NCBI GenBank assembly: GCA_902592265.1
Contig: CACJDV010000002.1
Span: forward strand, 1 to 64,000
Length of the DNA: 64,000 nt
Source of the DNA: an uncultured Pelagibacteraceae bacterium
GTDB taxonomy: Bacteria > Pseudomonadota > Alphaproteobacteria > Pelagibacterales > Pelagibacteraceae
Reading direction: 5' to 3'
In this document: piece after piece, positions 30,695 through 39,998 of the stretch
Layout: each line of letters opens with the position of its first letter
Numbering within the stretch: position 1 is the stretch's first letter
The notes under the pieces: model-generated
Seen by the model: only the letters and a program-made list of their open reading frames with translations
What the model was told of the DNA's origin: nothing
The model's database searches: none
Position numbers and translations under genes: made by a program

Positions 30695-31343
30695 TAACTA
30701 TTTCCAACATGCAATCTGACTTTTTAGCAAAAAATCTATTATGAGTTGCAAATATAATCATTCTGTTAGCATTTATTTGTTTTTTTAAAAGATCAAAAAC
30801 ATTTTTTGCTGTTACTAGATCTAAACTTCCAGTTGGTTCATCGGCTAAAATAATTTGGGGATCGTTTATTAAAGCTCTAGCTATTGATACTCTTTGTTTT
30901 TCACCTCCAGAAAGCTCAGCAGGATAGTGGTAGATTCGATTTGATAAACCAACTTTTTTTAATAATTGTTTTGATTTCATTACAGATATATCTTTATTCT
31001 TCTCTATTGTAAGATTTGCTAAGTATACGTTTTCTAAAGCTGTAAAATCTGGAAGTAAATTATCTTGTTGGTATATAATTCCAATTTTATTAGCTCTTAA
31101 AATGTCATTATAGTTGGAATTTTTGAAATCAATTTGTTTATTTCCATATTTCATTATACCACCTGATGGTCTATCAATTAATGATAACAAGTTTAGTAAT
31201 GTTGATTTTCCTGAACCAGAAGGTCCCATTAAAGAATAAATTTTTCCAAGTTTAAAATTATAAGTAAGTTTTTTCAAAACCCTCAAATTTTTTTGGTGTG
31301 TAAAAGACTTTGAAATATTTGATAGTTTAATAAAATTACTCAT
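30660..31343 (-). CDS. lolD: Lipoprotein-releasing ABC transporter ATPase LolD
   Basis: A 227-residue ABC ATPase. The Walker A is GPSGSGKST (residues 40-48), the signature LSGGEKQRV, and Walker B ILADEPTGSLD. It is encoded right after its membrane partner (8-bp overlap) and would power extraction of lipoproteins from the inner membrane to LolA. MacB/FtsE-type ATPases look similar; the adjacent LolC/E gene decides the call. Confidence 0.9.
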   Translation of the reverse strand: MSNFIKLSNISKSFTHQKNLRVLKKLTYNFKLGKIYSLMGPSGSGKSTLLNLLSLIDRPSGGIMKYGNKQIDFKNSNYNDILRANKIGIIYQQDNLLPDFTALENVYLANLTIEKNKDISVMKSKQLLKKVGLSNRIYHYPAELSGGEKQRVSIARALINDPQIILADEPTGSLDLVTAKNVFDLLKKQINANRMIIFATHNRFFAKKSDCMLEIVNGNIKTINARV

Positions 31344-32568
31344 ATTTTAATGCTTTAACTGGATCTAGTTTTGCTGCTTTCAAGGCAGGGAAAATTGAAA
31401 CAATAATTGTAATAATTATTGAGCATAGTGAGATTAATAAAATTGATGGTGGATTTATCTCCGAAGGCATAGTACTTAAAAAATATATTTCCTCTGGAAA
31501 CAAGCTTATATTAAATAATGTACTTAAAAATTGTCTTAAATTTTCAACATAGATTGAAAATGTTACGCCAAGGATAATTCCAAAAATTGTAGCAGTGGTT
31601 CCTATTATTACTCCAACTAGAAAAAATATTTTTATAATTGATTTATTAAGTACACCGATAGATTTTAATATTGCAATATCTTTTGTTTTATTTTTGACTA
31701 ATATTGTTAAACCAGAAATTATATTGAAAGCAGCTACAATAATAATTAAAGACAATATTATAAACATTACATTTCTTTCAACTTTAAGAGCTGAAAAAAG
31801 TGCACTATTCATATCTGACCAAGAATAAACAAATTCATTTTTAAAAATTTTCTGTACTATTTCTTTTTGGTCTTCAATTTTTTGTGGATTTTTAAGGTAA
31901 ATTTCTAAATTTCTATCATCTTTATCAAAATTAAAAAATTCTTCTAGAGTTGATAAATTAATAAAAGCTATATTGTTATCAAAATCTATAAGTCCACTCT
32001 CAAAAATTGATACGACCGTAAAAGTTTTTTGTTTAGGAATATTCCCTATTATTGTCTCAATTCCACTTGAGGACATTATTGTAATATCATCTCCTATATC
32101 AAGATTAAGAGTAAAACTAAGCTCTTTTCCAATTGATATGAAATTTTTACTTAAATTATCTCTATTTCCTAAAAAATTTTTATTTTTTACTAATTCTAGT
32201 TTAGAGAAATCACCACTTGTATAACCTCGCAGCATTATTCCCTTTGAAGTCTCACTTTTAATCATTATAGCCTCACCTGAGTTGCTTAAAATCAATTCAT
32301 TAGAAATAAGTTTTAGATTATTTTGTTTTAATTTTTCAATTTCGATTATATTTTCATATGGTTTGACAGTTATATGGGCATTGAAACCAACTATCTTATT
32401 AATTAGTTCTGTCCGAAAACCATTCATAACAGACATAACAATGATTAAGACAGCAACACCAAGACTGATACCTATAAATGAAAAAATTGAAATAACATTA
32501 AGAAAGCCGTCTTTTTTTCTAGCTTTCAAAAACCTAAAGGTAATTTCTTTTTCTAAAGTAGAAATCAA
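31336..32568 (-). CDS. Lipoprotein-releasing permease LolC/LolE
   Basis: A 410-residue FtsX-family permease: one N-terminal membrane helix (about 24-48, IFSFIGISLGVAVLIIVMSVMNGFR), a large periplasmic domain, then three C-terminal helices (about 270-400) with the conserved IAILKSIG loop. A single permease, rather than LolC plus LolE, implies a homodimer (LolF-type), common in Alphaproteobacteria. It overlaps proS by 4 bp. Confidence 0.88.
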   Translation of the reverse strand: MISTLEKEITFRFLKARKKDGFLNVISIFSFIGISLGVAVLIIVMSVMNGFRTELINKIVGFNAHITVKPYENIIEIEKLKQNNLKLISNELILSNSGEAIMIKSETSKGIMLRGYTSGDFSKLELVKNKNFLGNRDNLSKNFISIGKELSFTLNLDIGDDITIMSSSGIETIIGNIPKQKTFTVVSIFESGLIDFDNNIAFINLSTLEEFFNFDKDDRNLEIYLKNPQKIEDQKEIVQKIFKNEFVYSWSDMNSALFSALKVERNVMFIILSLIIIVAAFNIISGLTILVKNKTKDIAILKSIGVLNKSIIKIFFLVGVIIGTTATIFGIILGVTFSIYVENLRQFLSTLFNISLFPEEIYFLSTMPSEINPPSILLISLCSIIITIIVSIFPALKAAKLDPVKALKYE

Positions 32569-33899
32569 TTTTTTTCTTTTTGTTTTTTAATTATTTTTAT
32601 TATTTCAGCTATTTCTAATTTTTGAGTTTCTTTTCCAACTTCTTTAAATTCTATAGAGTCACCATCGGTTTGTTTACCTATTATTATTTGGTAAGGAGCG
32701 CCTATTAAGTTCATCTTTTTTATTTTTGATGAAAAATTTTCATCTGTATCATCAATTATTGCATCAATGTTATTTTTTTCTAATTGAGAATTAATCTTGT
32801 TTGCTTTTTCTAAAGTTGAATTATCATTTTTGTTTATCATTGGTATTATTCCAATATCGTATGGTGCAACAGATATTGGCCATTTCATGATTTCATTTTT
32901 CTCATCATATTTTGCCTCTATTATTGCACCCACTAATCTTGAAACTCCTATGCCGTAAGAGCCCATTTTAACAAAATCTTTTTTACCACCAGGAAGATCT
33001 ACAGATGCTCCCATTGGTTTTGAATATTTGTCACCAAAATAAAATATATGACCAACCTCAATACCTTTGGTTTTCAATCTATTAGTTTCTGAGACTTTTT
33101 TTTCAAACTCATCCTTATTAAATTTTTCGTCAGTAACTGAATAAAAATCTTCATATTTTTTTCTTAATTCTTCTAGAGATTTTTTCTCTAATACTGTACC
33201 TTCGCTTTTTAAATCAAAAATTCTTTTATCCGTATAAATTTTACTTTCACCAGTTTCGGCTAAAATAATAAACTCATGAGAAAGATTACCTCCTATGGGA
33301 CCGGTGTCAGCAGCCATTGGGATGGCTGTAAGATCTAATCTTTTAAAAGTTTTTAAATAAGACAAGAAAAATTTATTATAAGAGAACAAAGCTTCCTCAT
33401 CAGAGATATCAAATGAATAAGCATCTTTCATATAAAACTCCCTGCACCTCATTATTCCAAATCTTGGTCTAATTTCATCTCTAAATTTCCATTGAATATG
33501 ATATAAAAGTTGCGGAACAGATTTGTAAGATTTGACTGAAGCTCTAAATATGTCTGTTATAAGTTCCTCGTTGGTTGGACCATAAAGCATTTCACGATCT
33601 TGACGATCTTTTATTCTAAGCATTTCTTCACCATAGTCCTCGTAACGCCCACTCTCTTTCCATATTTCACTTGATTGTATAGTTGGCATCAAAATTTCTT
33701 GAGCTCCAATTTTGTTTTGTTCTTCTCTAACAATTTGTTCAATTTTTTTCATTACTTTGAAACCTAATGGTAACCAAGAGTAAATTCCGGCTGATGATTG
33801 TTTAATCATTCCCACACGTAACATTAATTGATGCGATTTTATTTTAGCTTCTGAGGGATTGTTTTTTAAGATCGGAATAAATGACTGCGAAATATACAT
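32565..33899 (-). CDS. proS: Prolyl-tRNA synthetase (short alphaproteobacterial type)
   Basis: A 444-residue class II synthetase. Motif 1 includes SSAGIYSWLPLG; motif 2 region is IQWKFRDEIRPRFGIMRCREFYMKDAYSF; motif 3 includes GSYGIGVSRLVGAI. At this length it lacks the ~180-residue INS editing domain found in E. coli ProS, as is usual in Alphaproteobacteria, so Ala-tRNA-Pro editing would need a separate protein. One base separates it from the DUF1467 gene. Confidence 0.95.
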   Translation of the reverse strand: MYISQSFIPILKNNPSEAKIKSHQLMLRVGMIKQSSAGIYSWLPLGFKVMKKIEQIVREEQNKIGAQEILMPTIQSSEIWKESGRYEDYGEEMLRIKDRQDREMLYGPTNEELITDIFRASVKSYKSVPQLLYHIQWKFRDEIRPRFGIMRCREFYMKDAYSFDISDEEALFSYNKFFLSYLKTFKRLDLTAIPMAADTGPIGGNLSHEFIILAETGESKIYTDKRIFDLKSEGTVLEKKSLEELRKKYEDFYSVTDEKFNKDEFEKKVSETNRLKTKGIEVGHIFYFGDKYSKPMGASVDLPGGKKDFVKMGSYGIGVSRLVGAIIEAKYDEKNEIMKWPISVAPYDIGIIPMINKNDNSTLEKANKINSQLEKNNIDAIIDDTDENFSSKIKKMNLIGAPYQIIIGKQTDGDSIEFKEVGKETQKLEIAEIIKIIKKQKEKN

Positions 33900-33900
33900 T

Positions 33901-34146
33901 CTAGGTGATTATATTTCTTATATTTAAATATTCAAATTTCATAAGTAAGTAAATGATTATAAACAAAACTGTTGTAATTCCAGTACAATAAACAAATTTC
34001 TTTAACATTTTTGGATTTTCTGGAGAACCTGGATCCTCTCCTTCAATTTTAATCACTTTATTTCTCTCTACATCTATTGGTAGAATTGCAAAGAAAATAA
34101 TCCACCAAATGATTATGTAGATTATTGCTAATCCTGTGGGGCTCAT
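33901..34146 (-). CDS. DUF1467 family membrane protein
   Basis: An 81-residue protein with two membrane helices (about 5-23 and 53-73) flanking a polar loop with PIDVERNKV and GEDPGSPENPKMLKK, the DUF1467 pattern. It is conserved beside proS and rnj in Alphaproteobacteria; the function is unknown. It overlaps rnj by 1 bp. Confidence 0.85.
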   Translation of the reverse strand: MSPTGLAIIYIIIWWIIFFAILPIDVERNKVIKIEGEDPGSPENPKMLKKFVYCTGITTVLFIIIYLLMKFEYLNIRNIIT

Positions 34147-35804
34147 TAGATCTTCACCAAATTAATATTAGCAAAAGGTTTTTTCCCAGTTTTTTCTTTA
34201 CTAAACTTACGGCATGCAATTTTAAGTGCATCTATTAAATTATGTTCTTGTTGTTTATTGCCGAGTTTAAATGTTCTTGTTGTTTTTTCAATTTCATCCT
34301 CTAATCCGTATAAAAACTCCTCTTTTTCATAAACAGGTAATCCTCTAAAAGTAATTATAGGATTGTTATGAATATTTCCCTTTGGAGTAATTAGAATTGT
34401 CACTTCCAAATAACCATTACTACTTAAATTTCTTCTATCCTTTATAGATTGGGAATCCTCTTCAACACTAATACTTCCATCTAGATATAATCTTCCACTT
34501 GGTGCTTTGTCGTAAACTTCTGGTTTATCTCCAGGATATAATTTTACAATATCTCCATTTTCTACTTGAACAGGATGAGGAACCTGCATTTCTTTAGCAA
34601 AATTGATATGCTCTATCATGTGTCTATGTTCTCCATGAACTGGAATAACACATTGTGGTTTAACCCATTGGTACATATCTCTAAGATCCTCTCGATTTGG
34701 ATGCCCTGATACGTGAATAAACTCTGTTTCTTCAGAGATCACCTCAATACCATCTTTCACTAATTGATTATGAAGTTTATAAAGTTTTTTTTCATTGCCT
34801 GGAATGATTTTTGATGAAAAAATAACAGCATCATCTTTTTCAACAAATACATCTGGATGAATATAATTAGCAATTCTCATCATTGCACCCATTGGTTCAC
34901 CTTGACTTCCTGTGCATAAATAAAGAATTTTTTCTCTAGGGAAATTTTTTGCATCTCTAGGATCAATAGGTTCAATTGTATTTTTTAAATATCCACATTG
35001 TTTTGCAGCCTTATAAATTCTATGCATTGATCTTCCAACTAAAGATATTTGTCTTCCAGATTTTTCAGCACAGTAAAAAGCTGTCTCCATTCTTGCAACA
35101 TTTGATGCGAATGAAGTAATGATAACCTTTTTTTTTAATCGACTAACTATATTTATCAAATTTTTTCTTACATCTAACTCTGATCCTGATCTTCCAGCAC
35201 TGAAAACATTTGTAGAGTCACAAATCATAGCTAAAACACCTTCATCGCCTATTTCCTTTAATCTTTTAGAATTAATCTCATCACCAATTAATGGATTAGG
35301 ATCAACTTTCCAATCTCCAGTATGTAAAATTACTCCAGCTGGGGTTTTAATTCTCAAACCATTGGGCTCTAATATTGAATGTGTTAAAGTAATGTATTCA
35401 ATTTCAAAATTTTCTAATGAGATATTTCCATTTAATTCAACGATTTTCAGATCTTTAGTTATATCAATATGCTTCTCTTTAAATTTTTCCTTTATTAAAA
35501 CTGCAGTAAAAGGTGTTGCGTATATCTTGCATTTAAGTTTTGGCCATAAATGAGCGATTGCACCAATGTGATCCTCGTGGGCATGGGTGAGAACTATACC
35601 TAGTAGATTATCTTTCTTTTCAACAATAAAACCTGGGTCTGGATAAATTAAGTCTATACCAGGAAGCGTATCGTCTGCGAAAGTAACACCGATATCAACC
35701 ATAATCCATTTATGATCACCTGGTAAACCGTAGCCGAACAAATTCATGTTCATACCAATTTCACCAGATCCCCCAAGTGGACAAAATAATAGTTCTTCTT
35801 TCAT
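34146..35804 (-). CDS. rnj: Ribonuclease J
   Basis: A 552-residue metallo-beta-lactamase/beta-CASP nuclease with 5'-3' exo- and endoribonuclease activity, used in mRNA decay and rRNA maturation. The zinc motif is HAHEDH (H74, H76, D78, H79), with HTGDWKVD, the beta-CASP CTGSQGEPMGAM and HVSGHPNREDL. It starts one base from coaX. Its family coexists with RNase E in many Alphaproteobacteria. Confidence 0.94.
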   Translation of the reverse strand: MKEELLFCPLGGSGEIGMNMNLFGYGLPGDHKWIMVDIGVTFADDTLPGIDLIYPDPGFIVEKKDNLLGIVLTHAHEDHIGAIAHLWPKLKCKIYATPFTAVLIKEKFKEKHIDITKDLKIVELNGNISLENFEIEYITLTHSILEPNGLRIKTPAGVILHTGDWKVDPNPLIGDEINSKRLKEIGDEGVLAMICDSTNVFSAGRSGSELDVRKNLINIVSRLKKKVIITSFASNVARMETAFYCAEKSGRQISLVGRSMHRIYKAAKQCGYLKNTIEPIDPRDAKNFPREKILYLCTGSQGEPMGAMMRIANYIHPDVFVEKDDAVIFSSKIIPGNEKKLYKLHNQLVKDGIEVISEETEFIHVSGHPNREDLRDMYQWVKPQCVIPVHGEHRHMIEHINFAKEMQVPHPVQVENGDIVKLYPGDKPEVYDKAPSGRLYLDGSISVEEDSQSIKDRRNLSSNGYLEVTILITPKGNIHNNPIITFRGLPVYEKEEFLYGLEDEIEKTTRTFKLGNKQQEHNLIDALKIACRKFSKEKTGKKPFANINLVKI

Positions 35805-36551
35805 TTATTTAATTAGTTTAGAAATTTTTATAAGACCATTAACAGTGATATTTTTGTTTTCAATAACTTTTGTTTTTATTGAATTCTTAAATAAATCAGA
35901 AAAGCCACCCGTAATAACAACCTTATAAGATTTTCTTGTTTCTTTCTTAATCAAATTAATAATATTGTCAATTAAACCTGCATAGCCCCAAAAAAAACCT
36001 GATCTCACAGCTGAATAAGTATCTATTCCAATAACCTTTTTTATTTTTTTAAGATTAATTTTTGGAATTAAAGAGGCCTTATCAGCTAAAGTATTTAATG
36101 AAATACTTATACCAGGAGCAATAACACCTCCTCTATAAGTGTTACCCACTAATACATCAAATGTTGTAGCTGTACCAAAATCTAAAATAATAAAATTCTT
36201 ATTAGGTTTCATTAAACTTGTTGCATTGGCTAATCTATCAGAACCGACTTGTTTAAAATTTGCTTTAATGTTCAAGATAGATTTTAAATTGAGATCTTTT
36301 ATTTCATAACATCTAACTTTTGTTTTTTTTGATATAAATTTTTTTATGAATTTAAAATTTTTTGGAACAACGCTACAAAATAATATTTTTTTTATATGCT
36401 TAAAATCTTTTGTTAAAATCTTAAATTTTCTATCTAAAATTGAGTTTGTCACCAAGCTTGATGAAAAACTTATTCTTTTTTTTACCTTATTTTTTGAGTC
36501 TATTAAAAAAAACTTAGTTTCTGAATTTCCAATATCACCTAGAATAAGCAT
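35805..36551 (-). CDS. coaX: Type III pantothenate kinase
   Basis: A 248-residue ASKHA-fold kinase for the first step of coenzyme A synthesis. DIGNSETKFFLID is the phosphate-binding strand, GSDRLANA the pantothenate motif, and ILDFGTATTFDV plus GGVIAPGI complete the site. Eight bases separate it from birA. Confidence 0.93.
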   Translation of the reverse strand: MLILGDIGNSETKFFLIDSKNKVKKRISFSSSLVTNSILDRKFKILTKDFKHIKKILFCSVVPKNFKFIKKFISKKTKVRCYEIKDLNLKSILNIKANFKQVGSDRLANATSLMKPNKNFIILDFGTATTFDVLVGNTYRGGVIAPGISISLNTLADKASLIPKINLKKIKKVIGIDTYSAVRSGFFWGYAGLIDNIINLIKKETRKSYKVVITGGFSDLFKNSIKTKVIENKNITVNGLIKISKLIK

Positions 36552-36559
36552 ATCTATGT

Positions 36560-37099
36560 TTATACTCTTTTTTTAATTAATTTCTTTAGATTGTTTTCAA
36601 AAATCTTCTTTAATTTTAATTCAAATTTTTTTTTTGAAATATTTTTATTAACTAGTTCATTAAGATGAGTTGTTGGATAATTCTTTATAAATGGACTTTT
36701 TATCAAGTTTATTCCAATACCTACAATTAAATAAGTATTATTAAATTTATTTACTTTTTCTTGCAATATTCCACATATCTTTTTTTTTTGAATTAAAAGA
36801 TCGTTAGGTTTTTTAAAATAAATTTTTTTTTTATAATATTGTGAAATACATTTTTTAACCATCAAACTATTAATTTTAGTCAACTTATTTAAAGATATTT
36901 TAAAGTTTTTAAGATTATAAAAAAAACTAACGAACAAATTTCCTTTGTAGGAAATCCATTTTTTTCCATACTGTCCTCTACCATTGATTTGTAAATTAGA
37001 TAAAATCATTCCAAAGTCATGGTTATATCTTTTAATTATTCTTATTGCAGTATTGTTGGTACTTCTTACTTTGTTAAATCTAAATACTTTAAATCTCAT
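36560..37099 (-). CDS. birA: Biotin-[acetyl-CoA carboxylase] ligase
   Basis: A 179-residue minimal BirA with no N-terminal DNA-binding domain, so it is an enzyme and not a repressor. The biotinyl-AMP loop GRGQYGKKWIS and KKPNDLLI (the catalytic Lys region KWPNDL) are present, followed by GIGINL. It lacks much of the C-terminal SH3-like domain. It overlaps nuoN by 1 bp. Confidence 0.9.
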   Translation of the reverse strand: MRFKVFRFNKVRSTNNTAIRIIKRYNHDFGMILSNLQINGRGQYGKKWISYKGNLFVSFFYNLKNFKISLNKLTKINSLMVKKCISQYYKKKIYFKKPNDLLIQKKKICGILQEKVNKFNNTYLIVGIGINLIKSPFIKNYPTTHLNELVNKNISKKKFELKLKKIFENNLKKLIKKRV

Positions 37100-38520
37100 T
37101 AAATTATATTAATTTTTGAAACTGCATCAATTAATTCGCTTGGAAAAATAAAATACATTAAAATTAATATCGTAGAAACTGTTAAAGAGAACTTTAACCA
37201 AACACTTTGATCATTGTCATAACTCTCCTTTTCTTCGTCGAAATACATTATCTTAATAATACGCAAGTAATAAAATGCTGCAACTACAGTTGATAATAAC
37301 CCAACAATGGCTAGAAAATACATTGACTGTTCAATTACAGACTTAAAAATATAAAATTTTGCAAAAAAACCAGCTAGTGGTGGAATTCCAGCAAGAGAAA
37401 ATAAAATTATCAACAAAGAAATTGATAACAACGGATGATTTTTTGACAATCCTGATAAATCATCTATCTGTTCATAATAAACATTATTTCTTTTCATCAT
37501 CAACAGACATGAAAAAAAACCTAAGTTCATTATAATATAAATGGTCATATAAATAACTGAACTTTGTATTCCTTCATTTGATCCAGTTGCTAATCCAGCT
37601 AAAGCGTATCCAATGTGACTTATCGAGCTATAAGCTATTAGCCGCTTAAGATTTTTTTGTCCGATTGCTGCAATCGCACCAAAAAGCATAGATGCGATTG
37701 ATAGAAAAATTAAAATCATTTGCCACTGATCTATAAGATTTAAAAAAGGAATATACAGAAATCTTATAAAAACTGTTAATGCCGCAATTTTAGGAACCAT
37801 TGTAAAAAATAAAGTCACAGATGTTGGTGAACCTTCATATACATCTGGAGCCCACATGTGAAAAGGTACTGCAGAAATTTTGAACGCTAAACCTACTAAA
37901 ATAAATACTATTCCAAAAGTAAGGGCGTATTCATTAGCATTAAATTGAGTTGAAATAACACTAAAATTTGTTGATCCTGTAAAACCATATATCAAAGAAC
38001 AACCATATAATAACAAACCTGAAGACAATGCGCTTAAAACAAAATATTTTAATCCTGCTTCAGATGATTTTAATTGATCTCGGTCAAAAGTTGCCAATAC
38101 GTATAAGGCTAATGATTGAAGCTCTAGACCCATATAGAAAACAATTAGGTCATTTGAGCTGATCATAATCATCATTCCCAACACAGAACTTAGAATTAAA
38201 ATTGGATATTCAATTTTAAAAATTTTAAAAGTCCTTAAATAGTTTGATGAGATGAGCAAAACTACAAAAGCTGCAATTAAAGTGATAATTTTCATAAATG
38301 AAGCCAAATAATCTATGACAATACTTTTATTAAAGATGACTGTTGGATTTACGCTGATTGTTTCATTAAATGTAATTACCGCAGTAATCAATAAAACTAG
38401 CAATGAAATATTATGAATAATTTTTGAACTATTTTTTTTAAAAACGCCTAAAATAAGCAAAAACATTATCGATAAAGATATAAAAATTTCTGGAAATATT
38501 AATTCAATATTATCCATCAT
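37099..38520 (-). CDS. nuoN: NADH-quinone oxidoreductase subunit N
   Basis: A 473-residue antiporter-like proton-pumping membrane subunit of complex I with about 14 helices. GLELQSLALYVLA and LKYFVLSALSSGLLLYG hold the conserved Glu and Lys of the channel, and KRLIAYSSISHIGYAL is the broken-helix region. It is the last gene of the nuo operon and overlaps nuoM by 4 bp. Confidence 0.96.
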   Translation of the reverse strand: MMDNIELIFPEIFISLSIMFLLILGVFKKNSSKIIHNISLLVLLITAVITFNETISVNPTVIFNKSIVIDYLASFMKIITLIAAFVVLLISSNYLRTFKIFKIEYPILILSSVLGMMIMISSNDLIVFYMGLELQSLALYVLATFDRDQLKSSEAGLKYFVLSALSSGLLLYGCSLIYGFTGSTNFSVISTQFNANEYALTFGIVFILVGLAFKISAVPFHMWAPDVYEGSPTSVTLFFTMVPKIAALTVFIRFLYIPFLNLIDQWQMILIFLSIASMLFGAIAAIGQKNLKRLIAYSSISHIGYALAGLATGSNEGIQSSVIYMTIYIIMNLGFFSCLLMMKRNNVYYEQIDDLSGLSKNHPLLSISLLIILFSLAGIPPLAGFFAKFYIFKSVIEQSMYFLAIVGLLSTVVAAFYYLRIIKIMYFDEEKESYDNDQSVWLKFSLTVSTILILMYFIFPSELIDAVSKINII

Positions 38521-39998
38521 TTGCTTGCTACACTATAGTTATAGGTATTGATTAAATCACTTATTGAAACCTCAATAGTGTTTATCAATGGTTCTGGATA
38601 AAAACCAAAGTATAAAGTTGGAATAGCTAAACAAGTAAGGGTAAATGCTTCTGATTTATTTAAATCAATCATCTTTTTTAATTCTGAGTTAATTAACTTT
38701 CCAAAAATTACTCTCTTGTATAACCAAAGCATATATGCTGCTCCAATAATTACTCCTAAACTTGCTAATACTGCTACTAAAAAATTATCTTTAAAAGCAG
38801 CCATTAAAATTAAAAACTCACCAACAAAGCCACTTGTACCAGGTAACCCAAGAGCAGCCAAAGTAAATACCATAAATAAAACTGCATATTTAGGTATAAT
38901 TGTAACGATACCTCCATAAGTAGTGATTAATCTTGAATGCATACGATCATAAACAACACCAACACATAAGAATAAAGCAGCAGATACTAGACCATGGCTA
39001 ATCATTTGAATTATACTTCCTTCTATTCCTTGCTGTTGGATTGTAAAAATTCCTAAAGTAACAAATCCCATATGAGCTACTGAAGAATACGCAATTAATT
39101 TTTTCATATCTTCTTGCATTAAAGCAATTAATGAAGTGAAAATAATTGCAATGACACTTAATGTGTAAATCAAAGGAGTAAACACTTCTGATGCAGATGG
39201 AAAAAGACCTAAAGAAAATCTTATAAATCCATATCCAGCCATTTTAAGTAAAATTGCTGCTAATAAAACTGATCCTGCTGTTGGAGCTTCAACGTGAGCA
39301 TCTGGAAGCCAAGTATGAACTGGCCACATAGGAGTTTTCACAGCAAATGAGCTAAAAAAAGCTAGCCACAATAAATTTTGATATTTAGTGTCTATGCCTA
39401 ATTCGTAAAGCTGAACTACGTCTGTAGTACCTGTGATCCAATAAATCGAAATTATTGCTACTAACATAAGAACGGAACCTAAAAGAGTGAATAAAAAAAA
39501 CTTAAAAGCAGAATAAACTCTTCTAGTACCACCCCAAATCCCGATAATTAAAAACATTGGAATTAGTCCAGCCTCAAAAAATAAGTAAAACACCACAAGA
39601 TCAAGAGAGCAAAAAACTCCAATCATGAAAGTTTCCATGATAAGAATAGCTATTAAAAATTCATTTAATCTTTTTGTAATTGAATTATTTACTGAAATTA
39701 TACATAGAGGTGTAATAAATGTTGTAAGAATTATAAATAGTATTGAAATCCCATCAACTCCTACTTTGTAATTAATTAAACCTTCAATCCAAATTCTATC
39801 TTCAACAAATTGAAAGGCAGATGTCGTTTGGTCAAATAAAAACCATAAATAAATGGATAAAAAAAAATTTACTAAAGATGTAAATAAGGCAACATATTTT
39901 ACAGTGATTTTATTCTCACTTTTACTTCTTGTGAAAAACAAAAAGAGTGCTCCAATAGAGGGTAAAAGTATTAATGAAGAAAGAATAGGAAAGTTCAT
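38517..39998 (-). CDS. nuoM: NADH-quinone oxidoreductase subunit M
   Basis: A 493-residue antiporter-like subunit of complex I. VFYLFFEAGLIPMFLIIG has the conserved Glu, KTPMWPVHTWLPDAHVEAPT is the signature Lys/His segment, and DMKKLIAYSSVAHMGFV follows. It overlaps nuoN by 4 bp and nuoL by 1 bp. Confidence 0.96.
   Translation of the reverse strand: MNFPILSSLILLPSIGALFLFFTRSKSENKITVKYVALFTSLVNFFLSIYLWFLFDQTTSAFQFVEDRIWIEGLINYKVGVDGISILFIILTTFITPLCIISVNNSITKRLNEFLIAILIMETFMIGVFCSLDLVVFYLFFEAGLIPMFLIIGIWGGTRRVYSAFKFFLFTLLGSVLMLVAIISIYWITGTTDVVQLYELGIDTKYQNLLWLAFFSSFAVKTPMWPVHTWLPDAHVEAPTAGSVLLAAILLKMAGYGFIRFSLGLFPSASEVFTPLIYTLSVIAIIFTSLIALMQEDMKKLIAYSSVAHMGFVTLGIFTIQQQGIEGSIIQMISHGLVSAALFLCVGVVYDRMHSRLITTYGGIVTIIPKYAVLFMVFTLAALGLPGTSGFVGEFLILMAAFKDNFLVAVLASLGVIIGAAYMLWLYKRVIFGKLINSELKKMIDLNKSEAFTLTCLAIPTLYFGFYPEPLINTIEVSISDLINTYNYSVASK

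Noticed and set aside
35119..35553. Plus-strand ORF of 144 codons inside rnj
   Set aside because: Antisense shadow of RNase J, whose metal motifs are on the minus strand.
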